Program-made: the position numbers and the translations under genes
The notes under the pieces: generated by a model
Seen by the model: only the letters and a program-made list of their open reading frames with translations
Database searches by the model: none
What the model was told of the DNA's origin: nothing
Part shown: piece after piece, positions 34,300-43,940 of the stretch
Position numbering within the stretch: the first letter of the stretch is position 1
Layout: the number at the start of each line of letters is the position of its first letter
Origin: Candidatus Izemoplasma sp.
GTDB lineage: Bacteria; Bacillota_I; Bacilli_A; Izemoplasmatales; Izemoplasmataceae
DNA: 64,000 nt
Reading direction: 5' to 3'
Assembly (NCBI GenBank): GCA_029939945.1
Contig: JAOZRX010000002.1
Coordinates: 1-64,000 of the forward strand

Positions 34300-35289
34300 A
34301 TGGGTTATGCGTTAAAGGAAACAGAATACAGATATCGTGCTTACACTAAAAATGGAGTTTGGCAAGTAGGTAAATTAACTACTGATAAATACATCTCTAT
34401 TCACGAAGGATCAAATGTTTTCCATTACGGACAGGCTTTGTTTGAAGGCTTAAAAGCTTATAAAACAAAAGCTGGTAAAATTCAATTATTTAGACCAGAT
34501 TTAAATTTTATTAGAATTAATGAAGGATTAAGAAGATTGGTTGCCCCAGAATTACCTGAAGATTTATTCTTTGCTGCAATTATTGAAGTTGTAAAAGCTA
34601 ATCAAGATGATATTCCAGAATATGGAAATGGACAATCATTATATATTAGACCATTTGTTATCGGACAAGGAATGAACTTAGGAGTTAAACCTTCAGATGA
34701 ATACTTATTTAGTGTATTTTGTGCACCTGTAGGTACGTATTTTGCTGGTGGACTTCAAGCACTTGATTTTGTAACAACAGATTATGATAGAGCATCAGCA
34801 AATGGAACTGGACAAGTAAAAGTAGCAGGTAATTATGCTGCTAGTTTATATCCAAGAAGTATTGCAAAAAGTGCTGGTTACGCAGGAGTTATCTACTTAG
34901 ATCCACTTACTCACTCGAAAATTGATGAAGTAGGTGCAGCTAACTTCTTCGGAATAACTCATGATAACGTACTTGTAACACCTCAATCTTCATCTATCTT
35001 ACCTAGTATTACAAAAAGATCGATATTATATATTGCTGAACACATGCTAGGAATGAAAGTAGAAGAAAGAGATTGTTTTATTGATAATATTAGTGAATTT
35101 AAAGAAGGTGGAGCTTGTGGTACTGCCGCAATAATTACACCACTTAAATCAGTAACACATAAGGGTAAAGTAACTCAATTTGGAGATGGAAAAGTTGGTT
35201 CAACTATTAAGAAAATTTATGATATTTTAGTAGGTATATACTATGGAGATATCGAAGCACCTGAGGGTTGGATTAGAGAAATTAAATAA
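34300..35289 (+). CDS. ilvE: Branched-chain amino acid aminotransferase
   Basis: A 329-residue fold-type-IV PLP enzyme. It has FHYGQALFEGLKAY, RPFVIGQGMNLGV, the PLP lysine in GQVKVAGNYAASL and IDEVGAANFFGI, all typical of IlvE. ATG 34300 lies 14 bases after the glutamate dehydrogenase fusion stop and follows AAGAAGGAGTGATTTG. It therefore closes the four-gene nitrogen operon: glutamate made by the fused dehydrogenase can be the amino donor, or the pair can run in reverse to deaminate Leu, Ile and Val for fermentation. A terminator follows. Confidence 0.92.
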   Translation: MGYALKETEYRYRAYTKNGVWQVGKLTTDKYISIHEGSNVFHYGQALFEGLKAYKTKAGKIQLFRPDLNFIRINEGLRRLVAPELPEDLFFAAIIEVVKANQDDIPEYGNGQSLYIRPFVIGQGMNLGVKPSDEYLFSVFCAPVGTYFAGGLQALDFVTTDYDRASANGTGQVKVAGNYAASLYPRSIAKSAGYAGVIYLDPLTHSKIDEVGAANFFGITHDNVLVTPQSSSILPSITKRSILYIAEHMLGMKVEERDCFIDNISEFKEGGACGTAAIITPLKSVTHKGKVTQFGDGKVGSTIKKIYDILVGIYYGDIEAPEGWIREIK

Positions 35290-35293
35290 ATAA

Positions 35294-35327
35294 AAAAGGA
35301 TTTATCAGAAAATTGATAAATCCTTTT
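35294..35327. terminator. Bidirectional terminator after ilvE
   Basis: AAAAGGATTTATCA (35294-35307) pairs perfectly with TGATAAATCCTTTT (35314-35327). It lies between the convergent ilvE and aminotransferase genes and can serve both. Confidence 0.92.
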
Positions 35328-35330
35328 AAT

Positions 35331-36557
35331 TTAGATAATATTTTTTATTCTTGCTGCAAGACCTTTTAACTTTCTTTTAGGAACACTACATATTGCAACT
35401 CTAAGCCCTCCATCAACTTCGACAGTGAAGATATTGTTATCTTGAAGTTTCTTATTCAATACTTCTTTTTCCAATTCGTCTACTTTAATAGTTACAAAGA
35501 ATCCTTCAGTATGAGGATAGATGCTAAGTCCTACTTCTTTTGCTTCATTTACAAATATACTTGCTCTATCGTTCAATAAATCAATATAAAATTGTTTTTC
35601 AATCATATATTTTTCTCTTAATTTATCATCATTAATAATCGTACTGAATAATTTCATCACACTGTTATTGACTGTCGACCAAATACTTCTAGCACTATAA
35701 ATAGCTGCGTTTTTAAAGTTTTCAAGTTGCTCATTGTTTTTTGTAATTACAACTTGTGCTCCAACCCTTGCTCCATAAGCAGTTAGTGTTTTTGAACAAG
35801 AAAAAGCGATTACTATCATTACGTTTTCAGCTAAATCATTATATTTTTTGAAATGTTTTTTCCAGCCATTTACCTCATGATTATAATCAACATACGCAAT
35901 ATCATGTAAAATCACTACTGGACCTTTTTTTGATAATTCATTAATGAAAGCTAAGATATTATCCCACTCATCACTCTTCAATGTATAGCCTGAAGGATTA
36001 TGACATGGATCATTAATAATTGCTAATACTTTTCCTTGCTTCTTCATTACTTCAGTAAGAGTTTTTTTGAAATCTCTAATATCAAATACATTACCTGAAA
36101 ACATATTGTAATCAGTTAGAGTAATATTAGCTTCAGATGCCATTGTTTTATATGGACCCCATCCTAAGTTAGGTTTAATAACAGTTTCTAAGGGATTTAA
36201 TACATTTTTCATAGTACTACTTACAGCTCCAGCTCCACCTGGAGTTGCGATGATTTCACATTTTATCTCAACATCTAAATCACCAAAAAGCCAATCATAA
36301 ATAGCCTGATTAAAATCTGGATTTCCTTGGATGCTTGAAGCGTATTTTGCTTTTTGAATTTTATCTATTGATTCGTAAGGTTCCCATACGCTATCTAATG
36401 CAACAAAAGTACCATCTTCATCAAAAAGAGTTCCTAAGGTAGCATCAACAACCTTATCACCATAAATCGCTTTTGCTTCATTCGCAGCAACAGCCGCTTT
36501 GAAGACTTTATCAACCATTTTTTTTCCATCACTTAATTCATTTAGAAAAGCATTCAT
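35331..36557 (-). CDS. Class I aminotransferase (aromatic/aspartate type)
   Basis: A 408-residue class I PLP enzyme with IINDPCHNPSGYTL as the cofactor/substrate motif, VILHDIAYVDYNHEVNGWK with the ring Asp, and PLP lysine in AFSCSKTLTAYGARVGAQ. The pattern resembles the aspartate/tyrosine/aromatic aminotransferase subgroup with the longer N-terminus (TLGTLFDEDGTFVALDSVWE). It is distinct from the aminotransferase at 28143-29330. It probably transfers amino groups from aromatic or aliphatic amino acids to 2-oxoglutarate in catabolism. The start at 36555-36557 is preceded by TTGAGGTGAACAC on the minus strand. Confidence 0.85.
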   Translation of the reverse strand: MNAFLNELSDGKKMVDKVFKAAVAANEAKAIYGDKVVDATLGTLFDEDGTFVALDSVWEPYESIDKIQKAKYASSIQGNPDFNQAIYDWLFGDLDVEIKCEIIATPGGAGAVSSTMKNVLNPLETVIKPNLGWGPYKTMASEANITLTDYNMFSGNVFDIRDFKKTLTEVMKKQGKVLAIINDPCHNPSGYTLKSDEWDNILAFINELSKKGPVVILHDIAYVDYNHEVNGWKKHFKKYNDLAENVMIVIAFSCSKTLTAYGARVGAQVVITKNNEQLENFKNAAIYSARSIWSTVNNSVMKLFSTIINDDKLREKYMIEKQFYIDLLNDRASIFVNEAKEVGLSIYPHTEGFFVTIKVDELEKEVLNKKLQDNNIFTVEVDGGLRVAICSVPKRKLKGLAARIKNII

Positions 36558-36690
36558 GTGTTCACCTCAACTAATATTTTTTATACATAAATTAACGTAC
36601 ATATTATAACATTCTTAGCGAAAAAAAACACTATAAAGTGTTAAATTTCAATATGTTTATTAGATATTATTATACCTTTTTATTTGAACT

Positions 36691-36724
36691 CAACTATGAG
36701 TTGTTTGAACAACTAATATATAAT
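36691..36724 (+). promoter_or_regulatory. Promoter region with CAACT-N3-AGTTG dyad upstream of ABC pair 2
   Basis: CAACTATGAGTTG (36691-36703) repeats the dyad found before ABC pair 1. A second overlapping inverted repeat GTTG-TTTGAA-CAAC spans 36700-36713. TATAAT at 36719-36724 is the likely -10 box, so the dyads occupy the -35/spacer region. The start codon of subunit A is 34 bases further on. The rest of the 36558-36758 gap shows nothing else. Confidence 0.55.
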
Positions 36725-36758
36725 GGTAAAATAAAGATATCATACGAGGAGGATACTT

Positions 36759-38975
36759 ATGTTAAAACTTGTCAACGTCTCAAAGTATTATTATTCTAAT
36801 GAAAAAATTGCTTTAGGACTTAGAAAAGTTGATTTAGAATTTCGCATTGGTGAATTTGTTGCGATTACTGGTGAAAGCGGAAGTGGTAAATCAACTCTTT
36901 TGAATGTGATAAGTGGATTAGATACTTATGAACTTGGAGAAATGTATATAAATGGGGACGAAATCTCTCATTACACAGTAAAAGAATTAGAGGATTACCG
37001 AAGACAATATATTGGCTTCGTATTTCAAAATTATAATATCGTTGATAGTTATACTGTTCTTCAAAATGTAGAAATGGCATTAATTGTTCAAGGGTATGAT
37101 AAGAAAAAAAGAAGAGCAAGAGCAACGGAATTAATTGATAAAGTTGGATTAAAAAATAGAATCAATCACAAAGCTAGTAAATTATCAGGTGGAGAAAAAC
37201 AAAGAACCGTAATAGCTAGGGCTTTAGCTAAAGACTGTAAGATTATTGTTTGTGATGAACCAACTGGGAATTTAGATTCTGAATCTTCTAAAATGGTATT
37301 CAAATTATTGAGTGAAATATCAAAAGATAAATTAGTAATCGTAGTAACACATAATTTTACTGCTATTAAGGATTACGCAAATAGAATGATTAGATTGTTT
37401 GATGGAGAGATAGTAGAGGATAAGAAATATAAAAAAACTAAAATATATGAGGAAATAGAAATCTCTAAAAAGAGTTTCTATGGCAGTTATTGGGATATAT
37501 TTAAGATATCGATAAACAATATTTTTTCAGTTCCAAAGAAAACATTATTTACAGTATTAGTAACTTTATTTATAATCTCTGTTTTTGTTTTTGCTTATGG
37601 TAGTAATTTAAAACAAAAAAACACTTCAGGAGTTTTTGAAACAACATATTTTGATAATTCTGGACCTGCTAGGCTAATTCTTACAAAATATGATCGAACA
37701 GAATTTACACTTTCAGAATTAGAAGATTTGAAAAGTATTGAATTTGTTCGTGAAGTAATTAACTATGATGTTGTACTTGACACTTTACTAACGAGTAAAT
37801 ATTCTAATCCTAATTATAACTATGATGAGTTTATTGAATATAAAGTACTTGCTGCAGCTTCTCTAGATTTATTTGATTTAAAAGCAGGAAGATTACCTAA
37901 GAATGATTTAGAAGTTGTTATAGCAGAAAATGAGCAATATGATTTAGGAGGATTTATCTCGCTTTCTAACTCGATTCATGTTAGTCAACGATCAGGAGAA
38001 ACTACTGAGGATTATACATTTAAAATTGTTGGTACGATCGATAGTAATAACTCTATATTTGATGGTACTGAGGATTTATATTTTACTAGTGGGGCAATCG
38101 ACAAATTTAGATTTGATGCTTTATTTCCTTATAATCAAATGTTTATAGATGTTGATAATTTACATATCTTTAGTGTTTATCAAGACGTTAGGATTGATAA
38201 TGATCTTGAAGATTTTCAATTACTAGGATACGACGCAATGTTTTATGATATGTGTCGGAAATATAATATTGAAGTCTGTGTAATTGATGATTTCCTCTTA
38301 GAACACGATTTTTCGGTAGTATCATTATCTAGATTTGAGAATAGTATGGAAAATGTAAATGTTAACTTTATTAGTGTTCCATACGTTGAAGCAGCATATG
38401 GACAAGCTATCTATATGAATGAATTGACTTTTCAAACATTTTTAGAAGAAGCTATTTATCAGCCTAGTGTGGTTGTTTACGATATGTACGAAGCAAAGTT
38501 TGTAAAAGAAGAACTTGAAGACCTTGGATATAATGTTTTTTATCCTAATGGAGTAGTTACAATCGAAGAAGGATTACTGATTGTATTAAAAGATGTTCAA
38601 TTATTCTTAACATTAACTTTTACTATGGGAGTAGTATACTTTGTTGGGTATTTTATTATGAGAAACGTAATGATTAGCAAGAAAAAGGATTATTTAATTT
38701 ATCGTAGTGTCGGAGCTTCAAAAAAAGTCATTAATGCAATTTCAATTACTGAGATAATGATTATCACTATATTCTCATTTATGTTTTTGATGTCTATATT
38801 AATGATTAATGAAAATTATAAAACACCTTTACCAAGGTTATTAAGATATTTTGAACCACTAAACTATATTATTCTATTAGTAACAATATTTGTTTTAATG
38901 TTGTTGCTTGGAAGAAGATTTAATAAAATGATCTTCAATAAAAGTGTTATTACGTCACTAAGAGATATGACGTGA
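36759..38975 (+). CDS. MacB/FtsX-type ABC transporter, subunit A of pair 2
   Basis: A 738-residue paralogue of the protein at 15689-17932. The ATPase has Walker A GESGSGKST, the canonical signature LSGGEKQR (the first copy has Cys in place of Leu) and Walker B IIVCDEP. The same transmembrane layout follows: one helix near residue 270, a large external domain and three C-terminal helices with MRNVMISKKKDYLIYRSVGAS. Several stretches of the external domain are shared with copy 1 (for example YDMYEAKFVKEELEDLGYN and YNVFYP), which argues for related substrates. The start follows ACGAGGAGGATACTT. Confidence 0.88.
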   Translation: MLKLVNVSKYYYSNEKIALGLRKVDLEFRIGEFVAITGESGSGKSTLLNVISGLDTYELGEMYINGDEISHYTVKELEDYRRQYIGFVFQNYNIVDSYTVLQNVEMALIVQGYDKKKRRARATELIDKVGLKNRINHKASKLSGGEKQRTVIARALAKDCKIIVCDEPTGNLDSESSKMVFKLLSEISKDKLVIVVTHNFTAIKDYANRMIRLFDGEIVEDKKYKKTKIYEEIEISKKSFYGSYWDIFKISINNIFSVPKKTLFTVLVTLFIISVFVFAYGSNLKQKNTSGVFETTYFDNSGPARLILTKYDRTEFTLSELEDLKSIEFVREVINYDVVLDTLLTSKYSNPNYNYDEFIEYKVLAAASLDLFDLKAGRLPKNDLEVVIAENEQYDLGGFISLSNSIHVSQRSGETTEDYTFKIVGTIDSNNSIFDGTEDLYFTSGAIDKFRFDALFPYNQMFIDVDNLHIFSVYQDVRIDNDLEDFQLLGYDAMFYDMCRKYNIEVCVIDDFLLEHDFSVVSLSRFENSMENVNVNFISVPYVEAAYGQAIYMNELTFQTFLEEAIYQPSVVVYDMYEAKFVKEELEDLGYNVFYPNGVVTIEEGLLIVLKDVQLFLTLTFTMGVVYFVGYFIMRNVMISKKKDYLIYRSVGASKKVINAISITEIMIITIFSFMFLMSILMINENYKTPLPRLLRYFEPLNYIILLVTIFVLMLLLGRRFNKMIFNKSVITSLRDMT

Positions 38976-38979
38976 TATT

Positions 38980-41433
38980 ATGATAAAACTAGAAAAGATA
39001 AATAAGTACTTTAATAAAGGTAAAGGTAATGAATTACATGTTTTAAAAGATATTAATCTTACGCTACCTGATAAGGGATTAGTAGTTATTTTGGGTGTTT
39101 CGGGGAGTGGAAAAACAACACTACTAAATATCGTTGGTGGACTTGATAAACCAACTTCTGGAATTGTGAAGTTTAATAATCATATATTTGATAAGTACTA
39201 TTCACTAAAATGGGATAAAATAAGAAATCAAGAAATTGGATATATTTTTCAAAATTATAGTCTTCTTCATGAATTAACAGTATTTGATAATATTGAAATG
39301 GTTTTAAAAATGAAAGGTATTAGTGAAGAAGAAGAGATTCATAAAAGAGTTGACTATATAACTGAAAAATTAGGAATGTTAAATTATCTAGATAGAAACT
39401 CTAATGCATTATCAGGTGGGCAACAACAACGTGTTGCGATAGCTAGAGCTTTAGTTAAGAATCCTAAGTTAGTTATTGCTGATGAACCAACAGGGAATTT
39501 AGATAGTAAAACGACTATTGAAATTATTAATATAATTAAGACTATTTCTGAAGAGAAACTAGTTATTTTAGTTACTCATGAAACTGAGATTGCAGAGTTT
39601 TATGCAGATAGAATAATAAAAATACATGATGGAAGAATTGTAAAAGATTATGATAATAAAGTTAAGGGTAATTTAGAAGTAAGACAAGAGCATCTTGTAT
39701 ACCTAAAGGATTTAAAGAAACAACAAGGTTCATTTGGAAATGTTGATTTTACTTCTTATAGCGATGATTTTTCTGAGAAGAAAGACAATATTGGAATTGA
39801 TTTAATCCAAAGAAATCAAACACTGTATTTAAAAGTAAAAAGCGATGAGCATAAACGAATTAAGTACTTAGATAGGCATAGTGAAATAAAACTTTTAGAT
39901 GAACATTACACTCCACAAGAAAATTTAGACGAAAACACTGGGTTTAACTTTGATAAAATTATTAGTGAAGATAAAAACAAAAAAATAAAAAGTGTCATCT
40001 CAATTAAAGATAGTATAAGATACTCAATAAGAAAAATAGATAATTTAACGTATGGTGGTAAAATGCTGTATGTTGTTTTAGGTATGATTGGAGCTTTAAT
40101 AGCTATTTCAATTGGACTAATTGGACAAATATTTAGTGTAAGTGATGATGAATTCATACTAACAAATAGAAACTATATAAACGTTGTAGTTGATGACTTA
40201 ATGTATGACGGAGTAATGGAGTTTGAAGATTTAGAATATATTGAAAATCTCAATCTAATTAACGAACAAATAGAGTTTTTGATTGAGACAGAACCTTATT
40301 ATGAAGTTAAAAGTCCAATTCTTCTAGATGCACACCCAAGTGATATTTCAATCTTAAAAATAGAGGATATTGAGTATGGAAGGTTACCAGAAAATAATCT
40401 TGAAGTAGTTGTAGATAAAATGGTAGCTGATAGAATCATAAGATTACATAAAGAAAGAGGAATTGAATCATATGAAGATATAATAAATCAGACTATAAAA
40501 ATTCAAGCTACAGGTCTTTCAAGTGATTACTCTAAAGATACTATGCTTCATTACGATATTGTTGGAGTGAGTAATGATGAATCTCCTACAATCTGGTTAT
40601 CAGAAGAACTAATGTTTTCAATAGCATTAAATTCAGTGATTGATTATACTATTTTAGGTGATGGATTTGAACTCGTTACTGGAGTTATGCCTAGTGCTGA
40701 TTATCAAATATTACTTCATGAAAATAGTAAAGTAATTAGAAATGGTAATGTACCAAGCTTTATTGGAATTGAGTCAGGTCAATATGAGGTTGTAGGAACA
40801 TATCGATATATAGATAATGGTTTATATACTGATATTAATGGATTACTTGTAAGTAATTTAGAAATTATGAAAACAGCCTATTTTTATCAGAATAATTTTG
40901 AATTTACTGGAACAAATTTTTTAGCTTATGTTGAAAATACAGATATTGCAATTGAAGAATTATCATTAATTGAAATATATGCTACAAGTAATTATGAAGA
41001 AGATTTAGAAGATTTTAAAGATCATGAGTTTGTTAATTCTATTGGATTACTAATCTTTGCAATAGTTGGGATTATATCCTCAGGAATAAGCATTCTCTTT
41101 GTAATGAGATCAAGCTTATCTTCAAGGTTATATGAGATAAGCGTTTTAAGAGCACTCGGTGCTGCTAAAAGAGATATAAGAAAAATGTTTATTGTTGAAA
41201 TTGTGATTATATCAACAATAAGTTCCTTAATTGGTTATATTATTATGGTTGCTATATTGATGAAATCACAAGATCTTGTTGACGAATATGTTGAGATTCT
41301 TTACTACTCACCAGTATCACTGATTTTAGGAGTTATATCTTTATATTTAATTAATGTGCTCTTTGGACTATTGCCTGTAAACATATTGTTGTTTAAAACA
41401 CCTGCCAAAATATTATCTCAATATGATATTTAA
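38980..41433 (+). CDS. MacB/FtsX-type ABC transporter, subunit B of pair 2
   Basis: An 817-residue paralogue of the protein at 17941-20388, which is 815 residues. It has Walker A GVSGSGKTT, signature LSGGQQQR, Walker B LVIADEP, the extra cytoplasmic segment before the first membrane helix, and the FtsX end RSSLSSRLYEISVLRALGAA. The start lies 4 bases after the subunit A stop with only a weak GACGTGAT site, so translation is probably coupled. The close parallel with pair 1 shows that the whole two-gene operon was duplicated, not one gene. Confidence 0.88.
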   Translation: MIKLEKINKYFNKGKGNELHVLKDINLTLPDKGLVVILGVSGSGKTTLLNIVGGLDKPTSGIVKFNNHIFDKYYSLKWDKIRNQEIGYIFQNYSLLHELTVFDNIEMVLKMKGISEEEEIHKRVDYITEKLGMLNYLDRNSNALSGGQQQRVAIARALVKNPKLVIADEPTGNLDSKTTIEIINIIKTISEEKLVILVTHETEIAEFYADRIIKIHDGRIVKDYDNKVKGNLEVRQEHLVYLKDLKKQQGSFGNVDFTSYSDDFSEKKDNIGIDLIQRNQTLYLKVKSDEHKRIKYLDRHSEIKLLDEHYTPQENLDENTGFNFDKIISEDKNKKIKSVISIKDSIRYSIRKIDNLTYGGKMLYVVLGMIGALIAISIGLIGQIFSVSDDEFILTNRNYINVVVDDLMYDGVMEFEDLEYIENLNLINEQIEFLIETEPYYEVKSPILLDAHPSDISILKIEDIEYGRLPENNLEVVVDKMVADRIIRLHKERGIESYEDIINQTIKIQATGLSSDYSKDTMLHYDIVGVSNDESPTIWLSEELMFSIALNSVIDYTILGDGFELVTGVMPSADYQILLHENSKVIRNGNVPSFIGIESGQYEVVGTYRYIDNGLYTDINGLLVSNLEIMKTAYFYQNNFEFTGTNFLAYVENTDIAIEELSLIEIYATSNYEEDLEDFKDHEFVNSIGLLIFAIVGIISSGISILFVMRSSLSSRLYEISVLRALGAAKRDIRKMFIVEIVIISTISSLIGYIIMVAILMKSQDLVDEYVEILYYSPVSLILGVISLYLINVLFGLLPVNILLFKTPAKILSQYDI

Positions 41434-41503
41434 AAATATTATTAATTAAATTATTTAAAAAAGTCAGTCATTTGTGCTAAAATAATTCTATAGGAGTGAT
41501 AAA

Positions 41504-42511
41504 ATGATTGAAAATCTAAAAGTCTTTATGCAAAAGAAATTTAATTACAAATTGACTGAATACAAAGTATGTTTATCTGAAGTAGAAGTAAGTAAATTTA
41601 AATTATTACCTGTTTATATTTTTATTATTGTATTAATAGGTTATCTTGTTCAACTTTTAGGATTAATTGAGATTGGATATGGAGAGATTATTCTAGTAGT
41701 AGCAGCTGTACTTTTAGGTATATGGCAAGGTTCAATCATGAAGAAAAATCAGCCAGAGTCTTTGGTTGTTACACCATTATATTTAATTAAGTGTTTCGGA
41801 AAGAAAACATTTGTTGTTGTTAAATATGATGATATTAAGAAATTTAGAGTAAACGATAAAGAAGGATTAATTATTTCAGATAGAAGAAGTGAAATTTCAA
41901 TATCTCCTGTTTGTTATCGGAATGATTTAGAACCTATTGTTGAAATATTAGAAGCAAAAGGGAAAACGTTTGACAAATCTAGAGATTATATGAAGAGACC
42001 AGTTGATATAAGAATTGTTAAGAATAAGATAATTATTAAAGATATTGAACAAGAAGAATCAACTACTGAAAAAATAGTAGGTCAATATTATGAAGAATTT
42101 AAGATGCTAACTCCTGGATTCATTGAAGATATCATCTTCATGAATAGCGTAGTAGAAGAAGCGTTTGAAAATGATAATAATTTAGTATTATTACTTGACA
42201 AAATCGAAGTAAAAGAAGGACATCCTGAAAATATTGGGTTTGATTCAATCATTGCAAGTGATTGTGTAGCCATTTTTGAAAATATTACTATCAAAAATGT
42301 TACAATAAAAAATGCAAGAGATAGAAACGCGGTAGAAGAAGTATTACCAAATGAGCTAGTTTCAATTTATGGAAATATTGAAAAAGGAGTAATTGCAGAT
42401 TGGAAATATCGTAAGAAAGGTATTGATCTACACTTTGCTGCTGGAATGAATATTATAAAAGCTTCTTTTAATTATAAAGAAGTAATAGTTGGCTGGAAAA
42501 GTTTTAAATAG
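41504..42511 (+). CDS. Membrane-anchored protein of unknown function
   Basis: A 335-residue protein I do not recognise. Two hydrophobic segments lie near the N-terminus (about residues 34-53 and 60-75). A probable PH-like beta region follows (VVTPLYLIKCFGKKTFVVVK, then KKFRVNDKEGLIISDRRSEI) and then a mainly soluble C-terminal half with many Ile/Glu-rich strands. The start follows TAGGAGTGATAAA, 70 bases after ABC pair 2 with no obvious terminator between, so read-through from the ABC operon is possible. A strong terminator follows. Confidence 0.65.
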   Translation: MIENLKVFMQKKFNYKLTEYKVCLSEVEVSKFKLLPVYIFIIVLIGYLVQLLGLIEIGYGEIILVVAAVLLGIWQGSIMKKNQPESLVVTPLYLIKCFGKKTFVVVKYDDIKKFRVNDKEGLIISDRRSEISISPVCYRNDLEPIVEILEAKGKTFDKSRDYMKRPVDIRIVKNKIIIKDIEQEESTTEKIVGQYYEEFKMLTPGFIEDIIFMNSVVEEAFENDNNLVLLLDKIEVKEGHPENIGFDSIIASDCVAIFENITIKNVTIKNARDRNAVEEVLPNELVSIYGNIEKGVIADWKYRKKGIDLHFAAGMNIIKASFNYKEVIVGWKSFK

Positions 42512-42517
42512 AACATA

Positions 42518-42545
42518 AAAACACTTCGATTGAAGTGTTTTTTTA
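42518..42545 (+). terminator. Intrinsic terminator after the unknown membrane protein gene
   Basis: AAAACACTTC (42518-42527) pairs with GAAGTGTTTT (42532-42541) around GATT, followed by further T residues. Confidence 0.9.
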
Positions 42546-42632
42546 TGCTGCAAATTATATGAATTCACTAAATGAAATATTGACTAAATATCTTAACAAA
42601 GTATAATAAAACATATGAAGAAGGTGAATTTT

Positions 42633-43868
42633 ATGGAGGCTTTAGAACATAAAAAGCAGATACTAAAATTTGAACTATACGGGTTTTTAAAGAATCTAAG
42701 ATTTTTCGAGCCTTTTTTATGGGTTTATTTAATAGCAACTGGAGTAAGTTTTACTCAAATAGGAATATTGATTGCAGTCAGAGAAATTATTATCTATATT
42801 TTTGAAATACCTTCTGGAGTATTGGCGGATAGATATGGGAAAAAGACAGAACTAATTTTTTGTTTTGTATTCTATATTATTTCATTTGTAATCTTTTTTA
42901 TTGGGAATGATTTTTACATATTTGTAATAGCAATGGCTTTATATGGGCTTGGTGAGGCATTTAGATCAGGCACTCATAAAGCAATGATAATGAGTTATTT
43001 GGATATTAATGATATTAAAGAATCAAAAAGTAAAATATATGGAAGAACAAGATCATTTTCACTTTTTGGATCAACAGTGTCCAGTCTAGCAGCAATTATA
43101 TTCGTTTTTATATTCCCAGATTTATCCTGGCTTTTTATAATCGCTATAATACCTTATGTCTTAGATTTATTATTAATTATTTCATATCCTAATTATCTAA
43201 ATGAGAAACAAGATGATACATTTACAATGAAAGGATTCTTAATTGAAAATATAAATTCAATAAAGTATGTTTTTAAAGATAAGAAAGTTCTTAAGTTATT
43301 AATTGGATCTGCTTCATATAATGCAGGATTTAAAAGTATAAAAGATTATATTCAACCGATAATTATTTCAATTACCTTAAGTGTTATTCTTTTTAGTAAT
43401 ATGACTGCTGAGGACAACACTGTAATCTACATCGGAGTAATTTATGCTATATTATATCTATCAAGTGCTTTTGCTAGTATGAATGCATATAAACTTAGCA
43501 ATTATTTCTCGAGTGATATTGTAACAGGAATAATGTGGTTGTTATCAGGGATTTCTTTTGTTATTTTAAGTTTCTACATTGAAAAAGTAATAGTCCTAGC
43601 TATCGTGTTCTTAGGTGTTTACATTTTTCTAAATATTAGAAAGCCGTTAATTATTGAAAAAATAGGAAATACTACAGCGAGTAATAAAAGGGCTTCAGTA
43701 TTATCGATAGAATCACAATTTACTTCAATATTAATTGCCATCTTTGCTCCAATATTAGGCCTTATCGCAGATAGTTATTCAATTAGTCTAATGTTGTTTA
43801 TTGTTGGGTTAGTAATGATTACAATATATGCACTACGAGTTCTTGATAGTAAAGTCAGTATCATTTGA
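42633..43868 (+). CDS. Major facilitator superfamily transporter
   Basis: A 411-residue protein with about 12 hydrophobic segments. The MFS motif GVLADRYGKKTE follows the second segment. It resembles drug/proton-antiporter-like MFS proteins, and the substrate is unknown. ATG 42633 was chosen because AAGAAGGTGAATTTT lies directly upstream; the in-frame ATG at 42615 is before that site. It appears monocistronic. The next gene begins from its own consensus promoter 14 bases after this stop codon. Confidence 0.85.
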   Translation: MEALEHKKQILKFELYGFLKNLRFFEPFLWVYLIATGVSFTQIGILIAVREIIIYIFEIPSGVLADRYGKKTELIFCFVFYIISFVIFFIGNDFYIFVIAMALYGLGEAFRSGTHKAMIMSYLDINDIKESKSKIYGRTRSFSLFGSTVSSLAAIIFVFIFPDLSWLFIIAIIPYVLDLLLIISYPNYLNEKQDDTFTMKGFLIENINSIKYVFKDKKVLKLLIGSASYNAGFKSIKDYIQPIIISITLSVILFSNMTAEDNTVIYIGVIYAILYLSSAFASMNAYKLSNYFSSDIVTGIMWLLSGISFVILSFYIEKVIVLAIVFLGVYIFLNIRKPLIIEKIGNTTASNKRASVLSIESQFTSILIAIFAPILGLIADSYSISLMLFIVGLVMITIYALRVLDSKVSII

Positions 43869-43881
43869 TAATCGAGAATTT

Positions 43882-43910
43882 TTGACAAATTTCAACGAAT
43901 AAATTATAAT
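43882..43910 (+). promoter_or_regulatory. Consensus sigma-A promoter for Arg/Gly-rich paralogue 2
   Basis: TTGACA (43882-43887), a 17-base spacer and TATAAT (43905-43910) are an exact consensus promoter. The predicted transcript start near 43917 leaves a purine-rich leader of about 24 bases, like that of paralogue 1. Confidence 0.88.
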
Positions 43911-43940
43911 TGAGTGAGAGAAGAGAGAGAGGAAATAAAA

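Noticed and set aside
36759-41433. BceAB-type bacitracin resistance module
   Set aside because: Bce systems have a separate ATPase and a 10-helix permease with an adjacent two-component system; here each subunit is an ATPase fused to a four-helix FtsX part and no sensor kinase is present.
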